The notes beneath the pieces are model-generated. The model did no database searches and was not told the origin of the DNA. It saw only the letters and a list, made by a program, of their open reading frames with translations. The position numbers and the translations under genes were made by a program. This document shows positions 28,077-37,123 of a stretch of DNA of 64,000 bases, in pieces. Where the stretch lies: NCBI GenBank assembly GCA_021730945.1, contig JAKFYH010000049.1:83855-147854 (forward strand). Reading direction: 5' to 3'. How positions within the stretch are numbered: the first letter of the stretch is position 1; the number at the start of each line of letters is the position of its first letter. Origin of the DNA: Acidobacteriota bacterium (GTDB lineage: Bacteria > Acidobacteriota > Vicinamibacteria > Vicinamibacterales > UBA2999).

Positions 28077-28455
28077 GAATCGCGATGCCGCGAAACGGGT
28101 GAAGGGCCAGCAGATCGCCGTCACCGGTCACGATCACGTCCGCGCGCCCGTTCACCGCCACGTCCAGGAACTTGTCATCCTTCGGATCGCGCGACGCATG
28201 AAAAGTCTGCACGACGGCCACGATGTCGACGAGGGGCGCCAGCCGCAGGAGTAGCGCTTCACGCTTGTCGCGCGAGACGTAGGCGTCGAACTTGACCGAC
28301 AACAGCTTCTCAGTCAGCTCACGCAGTGTCGCCGTCGATGCCAGCAGGTCACCGCTCGTGATCGCCGCCTCCAGTGCGCGCGCCGGCGTGGAAGTGGTCG
28401 AGAGCGCGCCGCTGATCAGGACGTTGGTGTCGAAGACGATTCGCTCACGCGCCAT
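28027..28455 (-). CDS. PIN-domain toxin (COG1569 type)
   Basis: 142 residues. PIN-fold acidic positions are visible: VFDTNVLISG (first Asp), ATLRELTEKL (Glu) and SRDPKDDKFLDVAV (Asp pair), with a final VTGDGDLL. PIN toxins are Mg-dependent endoribonucleases that cleave tRNA, rRNA or mRNA. The gene start overlaps the antitoxin's end by 11 bases, the normal antitoxin-first order. The module sits on the minus strand between kinases 1 and 2. Confidence 0.85.
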   Translation of the reverse strand: MARERIVFDTNVLISGALSTTSTPARALEAAITSGDLLASTATLRELTEKLLSVKFDAYVSRDKREALLLRLAPLVDIVAVVQTFHASRDPKDDKFLDVAVNGRADVIVTGDGDLLALHPFRGIAILTPAAYLDRQAQRPDQ

Positions 28456-28696
28456 CGGCCAGAAGCTTGGCGAGCCGGTCTTCCGTCAGTCCGGCGGCGT
28501 CGGCCTGGGCCGCCACCTCGTTGCGAAGCTCCAGGAATGCGCGGACGTTTCCCGACTGGAGCCGCTCGTAGTCGGCCATCGACATCACCACCGCGATGTC
28601 CCGGTCCTGGCGACGGATGACAATGGGCTCCCGCTGCGCTTCATCAAGGATGGCGCCCAGTCGGTTCTTGGCTTCGGTGGCAGCGACACTCTTCAT
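28445..28696 (-). CDS. Phd/YefM-family antitoxin
   Basis: 83 residues. The N-terminal Phd/YefM DNA-binding fold is recognisable from VAATEAKNRLGAILDEAQ, PIVIRRQDRDIAVVMSMADYERL; the C-terminal tail should wrap the PIN toxin. As a rule such antitoxins repress their own operon with the toxin as co-repressor. A palindrome with an embedded TATAAT lies just upstream at 28711-28741. Confidence 0.85.
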   Translation of the reverse strand: MKSVAATEAKNRLGAILDEAQREPIVIRRQDRDIAVVMSMADYERLQSGNVRAFLELRNEVAAQADAAGLTEDRLAKLLADGA

Positions 28697-28710
28697 GGGG
28701 CCTCGTAATC

Positions 28711-28741
28711 AGCTAGTTTAGCTATTATAGCCTAAATAGCT
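28711..28741 (-). promoter_or_regulatory. Operator palindrome and -10 box of the toxin-antitoxin module
   Basis: AGCTAGTTTAGCTAT and ATAGCCTAAATAGCT form an AT-rich inverted repeat with a one-base shift. On the minus strand it contains a perfect TATAAT (28724-28729) about 27 bases from the antitoxin ATG. Fits an autoregulatory operator. It lies 26 bases from the kinase 2 -10 box, so occupancy could also affect that gene. Confidence 0.6.
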
Positions 28742-28766
28742 CAAGTAGGGGTTCCTCGAACTCATC

Positions 28767-28772
28767 TATACT
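28767..28772 (+). promoter_or_regulatory. Leaderless promoter -10 (TATACT) for kinase 2
   Basis: TATACT ends exactly six bases before ATC at 28779, placing +1 on the A of the proposed start codon. No Shine-Dalgarno exists. Confidence 0.5.
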
Positions 28773-28778
28773 CCCCGC

Positions 28779-31444
<2,666 letters not shown>

Positions 31445-31448
<4 letters not shown>

Positions 31449-31585
31449 GCATCGCCCCAGGCACGCGCCTCGCCTCGTACGAGATTCCCTCCGCAGTCGG
31501 CGTAGGCGGCCCACCTTTGGTCGCGCATCCGTCAAGCGAGCTTCGGCGAGGTCTCGCCGGAGCCAAGGAGACGCGATGCAGATAG
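31445..31585 (+). pseudogene. Decayed kinase N-terminus (remnant 2) leading into kinase 3
   Basis: ATG overlaps the kinase 2 stop. The frame encodes MSIAPGTRLASYEIPSAVGVGG, a recognisable kinase N-terminus, then switches at the glycine loop to PPLVAHPSSELRRGL from a palindromic repeat. It ends in TAG after the kinase 3 ATG (10-base overlap), so it could still couple translation of kinase 2 and kinase 3. Confidence 0.65.
31506..31570. repeat. Partial copy of the palindromic MITE/REP-like element
   Basis: Shares GCGAGCTTCGGCGAGGTCTCG with the full element at 36971-37096. Here the core GGCGAG-GT-CTCGCC is itself a perfect palindrome, with outer CCTTTGG / CCAAGG pairing. It follows the glycine-loop codons of remnant 2 exactly as the full copy follows those of remnant 3. 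Confidence 0.6.
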
Positions 31586-34281
31586 GCGAATCAATCGGGG
31601 CCTATCAGGTCATCGCCAAACTTGGCGTAGGCGGAATGGGCGAGGTGTATCGTGCCCGCGATGCCAAGCTGAATCGCGACGTTGCGATCAAGGTGCTGCT
31701 GGCGGCAGTCGCCAACGATCCCGATCGCCTTGCGCGGTTCAGTCGGGAAGCGCAGGTGCTGGCGTCGCTGAACCACCCCAACATCGCAGCCATCTACGGC
31801 ATCGAAGAGACGGGTGGCGTCACGGCGTTGGTAATGGAGCTCGTCGAAGGCGAGGATCTGTCCCAGCGGATCGCGCGCGGAGCAATTCCGATCGATGAGG
31901 CGCTGCCGATCGGACGGCAGATCGCCGAAGCGCTCGAAGCCGCGCACGATCACGGCATCATTCATCGCGATCTGAAGCCGGCCAACATCAAGGTCCGTCC
32001 TGACGGAACGGTCAAGGTGCTCGACTTCGGCTTGGCGAAAGCGATCGATCGTTTGGAGGGCGATGGCTTTAGCCGTCGCCCGGCGGACGTGGCAAATTCG
32101 CCGACGCTGTCGATCCATGCGACCGAGGCCGGCATTATCCTCGGCACCGCCGCCTACATGTCACCGGAGCAGGCGCGCGGCAGGGCGGTCGACAAGCGCG
32201 CCGATATCTGGGCCTTCGGGGTCGTTGTCTACGAGATGCTGACCGGCAGCAATCCGTTCGCTGGTGAGACGCTGAGTGACACGATCGCGTTCGTCCTGAC
32301 GCGCGAGTTCGATTGGACCGTGCTGCCGCTCAATACTCCCGCCGGCGTGCGTCGCATGCTCACGCGCGCCCTCGAACGCGATCCCAAACGGCGGCTTCGG
32401 GATATCGGTGATGCGCGGGCAGAGCTCGACGGCCAGGCACCAGAAGTGCGGGAGGCCGCAGCCGCACCACCGCAGCCATCGCGCGTCGGGCGCGCTCTGA
32501 GAGTTGCCGCGATATTCGTCCTGGGCGCGGCAATTGCGTCAGGGCTGATCGCGGGGTGGCTGAATCGAATGGCCCCCGCCGGCGATACCGCGTCGCCCAT
32601 CCGGTTCCTGATCACTCCACGTGACGGTGTGTCGTTTGAGGATGGGTTCGCCGTCAACTATGTATTGTCTCCGGACGGCCGTCAGATTCTGTTGCGTGGA
32701 CGCGATCAGGGTCGAGGTTCATTCACGTGGTCTGCCCGGTCGCTGGCGGACGGCAGTGTCCGCCAGCTGGATAGCCTGACAGGCTCACGCGGGACACCAT
32801 TCTGGTCTCCCGATAGCCGCTCGATTGGCTTCTTCAAGAATGATTCACTTTTCCGCGTCGACGCCGACAGCAGTGGCCTCGCCTTATTGACTGCGCTTGG
32901 TGCGAGCGGCGCCGCCGCCGGCACCGGCGGTTCATGGTCCTCCACCGGACAAATACTCTTCGTGCGTGAAGGCGCCGTGGTCGCAATTTCGGATCGCGGC
33001 GGCGCCTCGCGCGTCGTTGCTGCATCACAGGTTGCCGCCCCGTACGTCGGTACTGCCGCACTTCCTGATGGCCGACACGTTCTCGTGCAGCAAAGTGCAG
33101 GTAGGGCGGCGGTAACCGGTCGCGTCTTACTCGTCACCATCGACGGTTCGACTCCGCCGATACCTCTCGTCGAGGGCGTGCAGCCCATGTATGCCGCCCC
33201 CGGCTGGTTGCTTGCGGTCAACCAGTCGCGACTGCGAGCATGGAAACTGAACCTGGCTGAGGGTCGAATCGAAGGCGATCCAGTCACCATCAATCCAATC
33301 ATGGTCGGAAGAAATCTGGGCAACCAAACCCGCTTCTTCTCCGTGTCGCAGACCGGCGTGCTGGCCGTTCGATCGGACAGGGTCGATGACGTCGACTTCA
33401 CAGGGGTCCAATGGTTCGATCGCGCCGGTGTACCAGGCGCCAGCCTCAAGTTGGATCGTAACTGTCGCAACCCAGAACTGTCGCCCGGCGGCGATCGTGT
33501 CGCGCTCGAATGTTTTGATCCCGCTAACCAGCAACGAGACATCTGGTTGTATGACCTCGCGCGTAACGTGGCGTCCCGCCTTACCGTCGACGCCGCCGAC
33601 GACGCCGATCCGTTGTGGTCGCCGGACGGGCGGACCATTGTCTTTGTGTCGGATCGATTGGGAACGGTCGATGTATTTCAGAAAGCCGTGGGAGGAGTTT
33701 CGGAAGAGCAGCTCGTACTTAAAACCGTCGGCAACACCCCGACGATGTCGTGGTCCCCGGACGGACACACCATCGCCTTATTGACGGGGGGCGGCGGCCT
33801 GTCGGTATTCGACTTCGTGAAGCGCACCCCAGAGGTCCCGGTATCGACGAGCGAATTTCTCGAGATCGAGTTCCAGTTCTCCCCGGACGGTCACTGGTTT
33901 TCCTATAGCTCGGATGAATCCGGCCGCGCCGAGATTTACGTGCAGCGATGGCCGGTGAGCGGAGATAAGTGGCGGGTGTCGATCGACGGCGGCACCGATG
34001 CACGATGGCGACCTGATGGCAAGGAACTCTTTTACCTGAGTCCCACCAAGGCATTGATGGCCGTTCCGATCGACCTGGCCGCGACGCCGCGGATTGGTGC
34101 GCCGACGAAATTGTTCGACACGCGCATCGCCGGCCCGCTGGGTTCGGGGCAGCGTTTTCCCTATGCAATCTCGCGCGACGGCAAACGCTTCTTGCTTTAC
34201 GTGACAAGCCAGAATGCGCCGTTGCCCGCCATCGAAGTGACCGTCAACTGGCCGGCGTTGATCGCGAAGAAGACTCCATGA
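31576..34281 (+). CDS. Receptor Ser/Thr protein kinase 3 with PD40 propeller
   Basis: 901 residues, ATG at 31576 with AAGGAG eight bases before it. N-terminus MQIGESIGAYQVIAKLGVGGMGEVYRARD. Complete Hanks-type kinase: AIKVLL, HRDLKPANIKV near residue 130, DFGLAKAIDR, the same repeat-derived activation insert as kinase 1, AYMSPEQARGRAVDKRAD. TM helix at about 306-328 (VAAIFVLGAAIASGLIAGWL). Propeller with LSPDGRQILL, FWSPDSRSIGFF, WSPDGHTIALL and a RWRPDGKELFYLSP C-terminal block. The stop overlaps kinase 4 as ATGA, the only junction without a remnant. Confidence 0.93.
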   Translation: MQIGESIGAYQVIAKLGVGGMGEVYRARDAKLNRDVAIKVLLAAVANDPDRLARFSREAQVLASLNHPNIAAIYGIEETGGVTALVMELVEGEDLSQRIARGAIPIDEALPIGRQIAEALEAAHDHGIIHRDLKPANIKVRPDGTVKVLDFGLAKAIDRLEGDGFSRRPADVANSPTLSIHATEAGIILGTAAYMSPEQARGRAVDKRADIWAFGVVVYEMLTGSNPFAGETLSDTIAFVLTREFDWTVLPLNTPAGVRRMLTRALERDPKRRLRDIGDARAELDGQAPEVREAAAAPPQPSRVGRALRVAAIFVLGAAIASGLIAGWLNRMAPAGDTASPIRFLITPRDGVSFEDGFAVNYVLSPDGRQILLRGRDQGRGSFTWSARSLADGSVRQLDSLTGSRGTPFWSPDSRSIGFFKNDSLFRVDADSSGLALLTALGASGAAAGTGGSWSSTGQILFVREGAVVAISDRGGASRVVAASQVAAPYVGTAALPDGRHVLVQQSAGRAAVTGRVLLVTIDGSTPPIPLVEGVQPMYAAPGWLLAVNQSRLRAWKLNLAEGRIEGDPVTINPIMVGRNLGNQTRFFSVSQTGVLAVRSDRVDDVDFTGVQWFDRAGVPGASLKLDRNCRNPELSPGGDRVALECFDPANQQRDIWLYDLARNVASRLTVDAADDADPLWSPDGRTIVFVSDRLGTVDVFQKAVGGVSEEQLVLKTVGNTPTMSWSPDGHTIALLTGGGGLSVFDFVKRTPEVPVSTSEFLEIEFQFSPDGHWFSYSSDESGRAEIYVQRWPVSGDKWRVSIDGGTDARWRPDGKELFYLSPTKALMAVPIDLAATPRIGAPTKLFDTRIAGPLGSGQRFPYAISRDGKRFLLYVTSQNAPLPAIEVTVNWPALIAKKTP
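32058..32081 (+). repeat. REP-like palindrome in the activation segment of kinase 3
   Basis: Same 24-base palindrome and flanks as 25713-25736 in kinase 1, in the same protein position. See that entry. Confidence 0.7.
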
Positions 34282-36911
34282 GTTTCAGTTCAGGCCAGCG
34301 TCTCGGGCCCTATGAGATTCTCTCGGCGCTTGGCGAAGGCGGAATGGGCGAGGTGTTTCGGGCGCGCGATACGAAGTTGAATCGCGACGTTGCGATCAAG
34401 GTGCTGTTGCCCGCTGTCGCCAACGATCCCGATCGCCTGGCGAGGTTCAGCCGCGAAGCGCAGGTGCTGGCATCGCTCAATCATTCGAACATTGCTTCGA
34501 TCTACGGCATCGAAGAGTCTGGCGCCGTCACGGCACTGGTGATGGAACTGGTCGAGGGCGAGGACCTGTCGCAGCGCATTTCGCGCGGAGCGATTCCGAT
34601 CGATGAGGCACTGCCGATCGCGCGACAGATCGCGGAAGCGCTCGAAGCCGCACACGACCACGGCATCATCCATCGCGACCTGAAGCCGGCGAACATCAAG
34701 GTGCGCTCGGACGGTACCGTCAAGGTCCTCGACTTTGGCCTGGCCAAGACGGCGGGACCCGGGACCCGGGACCCGGGATCTGAACATCTTGCCAACTCGC
34801 CCACCCTGTCCGTCCATGCGACAGAAGCCGGACTCATTCTCGGCACCGCCGCCTACATGAGTCCCGAGCAGTCGGCCGGGAAGGCCGTCGACAGGCGCAC
34901 CGATCTCTGGGCGTTTGGCGTCGTGCTGATGGAGATGCTGACGGCGCGCCAGGTGTTCAAGGGCGACACCCTCTCGCACGTGCTGGCCGCCGTCTTGAAA
35001 GACGAGCCGGACTGGAGCGCGCTGCCGGCGGACACGCCGGCGTCGATTCACCGGTTGCTACGCAGATGCCTGGAGAAAGATCGGAAGCGTCGATTGCCGG
35101 ATGCGGCCGATGTCCGCCTGGAGATCGACGAGGCGCCGGAACCCGCGCGCGTCTCCGCGCCGCGGCCGCGCGCGTCGTTGTCATTTATCGGCCCATTGTT
35201 GGCTGGCGGACTTCTGTTTGCAGCAGCGTTATGGATGGTTGGGAGAAATCCTTCGGCATCCAGCGCCAACGCGGTACGCTTTGCCATTCACGACACCGAT
35301 CAGGTCGTCATTTCTCGCGAACCACGCCACGTTGCAATCTCCCCGGATGGACGTCTGTTGGCATTCATCGGGTTTGGCGAGGGCGGACCGCGCATCTGGA
35401 TCCGCGGGCTCGATGTCCTGGAGGCGCGACCGCTTCCCGGAACAGAGGGCGCCGTCTCCCTGTGCTGGTCACCCGACGGTCAATCGCTGGCGTTTTCAGC
35501 AGCGGGCCAAGTCAAGACAACGGCGATTACCGGCGGAGCGCCGCAGGTCGTCGCCTCACCGCGCATGAACATCCTCACCGGCTTCGCATGGGGGCTTGGC
35601 GGCACCATCTTCCACACGGGGCTGCGAGGCGGATGGACGATCAACATCAAGGGCGGAGCGCCGGTGAACGTCATGCCGGTGGTGTCGAATGAATCCTACG
35701 ACTCGGCTGCATTCCTGCCGGACGGGCGCCACTTCCTCATCGCGGTTAATAGTCCAGACCGCGCGAGGGCCGGCACGTTCGCAGTCGGCGTCGACGGCGG
35801 CGACCGCACGCGAATCCTCGACTTCCCAACGACGGCGCGATACGCGCTGGGACACTTGATGTTCGTCCGCGACGGTGTGCTCTACGCGCAGCCGTTTGAC
35901 TTGACGCGCCGGCAGTTGGCAGGCACGCCGGTGCCGCTGGCCGAGTCGGTCGCCTCGGCGTTCAGCGCGTCAGACACGGGCGCGATCGCGTACCTTCCAC
36001 TGATCGCGTCACAACAGGCTGCGTCGACCCAACTGACCTGGGTCGATCGCACCGGCCGTGTGATGGGCCGCATCGAACAGGCCGGCGGTGCAGCCAGCCC
36101 GGCGCTCTCCCGCGACGGCCGCCGTCTAGCCATGAACCTGCGCACCAGCATCTGGGTATTCGAACTGGAACGCGCGGTGCTGTCCCGCGTGACCACTGGA
36201 ACAACGTCCGACTTCAGCCCGTCCTGGCTACCGGACAACCAACGCCTGGTGTTCCACCGCACCCTGTTTCGTAACGGCCAGGACGCCATTCTCAGTGCGG
36301 TCGTCGGCAGTGCCGCCAAGGAAACCGTAGTCTACGAGCTTGGCCCCGATGCCGGCCTTCACGCGCACGCCACCGACGTCTCGGCTGATGGTCGCTACCT
36401 CGCGTACGAGACCGATGACCGGCAAGTTGTCTGGGTGCGCGCGTTGGCGGGCGATCCGGGCGCGACGCGACACGGTCTGCCCACCAGCGCGCAAACCCAG
36501 GGCGTGTTCTCACCCGATGGGCGCTGGCTTTCCTACACGTCGGATTCCTCGGGCAGGTTCGAGGTCTACGTCGACGGCGTTCCCGAGCCTGGTACCCGTG
36601 TTCAGGTCTCGACCAACGGCGGCAATTCCGCGCGCTGGTCGCGCGACGGCAAGGAACTGTTCTACCTGGCGCCCGACGATACGCTGATGACCGTGCCGGT
36701 CCTCTCCACGCAGCCGCTCGAGTTCGGCCAGCCGGTGCCGCTGTTCAAGTTCGCCTCGGCGGGCCGCGGCCTGCCCGCGGGGAAGCCGCCCTACGACGTA
36801 GCGCCAGACGGCCAGCGCTTCATCGTCAATGCGGTGGTGCGGCAAAGTGATCCCTCCCAGCACGTGCTGTTGAATTGGCCAGCGTTGCTGGCCGCGAAGA
36901 CCACGCCATGA
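34278..36911 (+). CDS. Receptor Ser/Thr protein kinase 4 with PD40 propeller
   Basis: 877 residues, start coupled to kinase 3 by ATGA. N-terminus MSFSSGQRLGPYEILSALGEGGMGEV. Kinase motifs complete (AIKVLL, HRDLKPANIKV, DFGLAKT, AYMSPEQSAGKAVDRRTD). The activation segment holds a GGGACCC-repeat insert instead of the insert of kinases 1 and 3. TM helix about 300-321 (FIGPLLAGGLLFAAALWMVG). Propeller with ISPDGRLLAF, CWSPDGQSLAF, FLPDGRHFLIAV and RWSRDGKELFYLAPDD. A 284-base stretch of the kinase domain is identical in DNA to kinase 5. Confidence 0.93.
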   Translation: MSFSSGQRLGPYEILSALGEGGMGEVFRARDTKLNRDVAIKVLLPAVANDPDRLARFSREAQVLASLNHSNIASIYGIEESGAVTALVMELVEGEDLSQRISRGAIPIDEALPIARQIAEALEAAHDHGIIHRDLKPANIKVRSDGTVKVLDFGLAKTAGPGTRDPGSEHLANSPTLSVHATEAGLILGTAAYMSPEQSAGKAVDRRTDLWAFGVVLMEMLTARQVFKGDTLSHVLAAVLKDEPDWSALPADTPASIHRLLRRCLEKDRKRRLPDAADVRLEIDEAPEPARVSAPRPRASLSFIGPLLAGGLLFAAALWMVGRNPSASSANAVRFAIHDTDQVVISREPRHVAISPDGRLLAFIGFGEGGPRIWIRGLDVLEARPLPGTEGAVSLCWSPDGQSLAFSAAGQVKTTAITGGAPQVVASPRMNILTGFAWGLGGTIFHTGLRGGWTINIKGGAPVNVMPVVSNESYDSAAFLPDGRHFLIAVNSPDRARAGTFAVGVDGGDRTRILDFPTTARYALGHLMFVRDGVLYAQPFDLTRRQLAGTPVPLAESVASAFSASDTGAIAYLPLIASQQAASTQLTWVDRTGRVMGRIEQAGGAASPALSRDGRRLAMNLRTSIWVFELERAVLSRVTTGTTSDFSPSWLPDNQRLVFHRTLFRNGQDAILSAVVGSAAKETVVYELGPDAGLHAHATDVSADGRYLAYETDDRQVVWVRALAGDPGATRHGLPTSAQTQGVFSPDGRWLSYTSDSSGRFEVYVDGVPEPGTRVQVSTNGGNSARWSRDGKELFYLAPDDTLMTVPVLSTQPLEFGQPVPLFKFASAGRGLPAGKPPYDVAPDGQRFIVNAVVRQSDPSQHVLLNWPALLAAKTTP
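34395..34678 (+). repeat. 284-bp tract identical to 37228-37511 (kinase 4 / kinase 5)
   Basis: By direct line-by-line comparison, the DNA from the AIKVL lysine codons to the HRD motif is identical in the two genes, synonymous sites included. Flanking sequence diverges at once. This indicates recent gene conversion or recombination. Confidence 0.85.
34754..34781 (+). repeat. Three tandem GGGACCC heptamers in the activation segment of kinase 4
   Basis: Three perfect GGGACCC units (34754-34774) and a partial GGGATCT. Twenty-one bases equal seven codons, so the frame is kept; they encode a Gly/Pro/Thr/Arg/Asp stretch between DFGLAK and NSPTLS. Confidence 0.8.
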
Positions 36912-37123
36912 GCCTGACAGCCGGACGGCGAATCGGCGTTTACGAAATCCTCTCCGCGCTCGGTGCCGGGGGCCCGCCCTCGCTCGCGCATGGTGTGGGC
37001 GAGCTTCGGCGAGGTCTCGTCCGCTTTCGCCACGAAGTGGCTACAGCGAGACCACGCCGCAGCTCGCCGCTGCAAGCCAGCGAGCGCAGGCGGGCCGCAA
37101 CCCAGCGAATGGTGACGTCATGA
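36908..37123 (+). pseudogene. Decayed kinase N-terminus (remnant 3), possible coupling ORF before kinase 5
   Basis: 71 codons. The ATG overlaps the kinase 4 stop and the TGA overlaps the kinase 5 ATG, both as ATGA. Residues 1-22 (MSLTAGRRIGVYEILSALGAGG) are a good kinase N-terminus; the next 42 codons are the palindromic element read through in frame. No kinase activity is possible. The preserved overlaps suggest it may act only to hand ribosomes from kinase 4 to kinase 5. Confidence 0.65.
36971..37096. mobile_element. 126-bp palindromic MITE/REP-like element
   Basis: Terminal inverted repeats GGCCCGCCCTCGCTCGC and the complement of GCGAGCGCAGGCGGGCC agree at 15 of 17 positions. Inner arms GGGCGAGCTTCGGCGAGG and its partner near 37050-37075 agree at most positions, GGTCTCG pairs with CGAGACC, and the centre is GCCAC-GAA-GTGGC at about 37030-37041. 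Almost the whole element folds on itself. No transposase is encoded, so it would need one in trans. Its 126 bases (42 codons) keep the host frame open. Confidence 0.65.

Noticed and set aside
27948-28455. A frameshift joining kinase 1 to downstream sequence
   Set aside because: Kinase 1 already has a complete propeller C-terminus; the following frame is a separate kinase N-terminal remnant.
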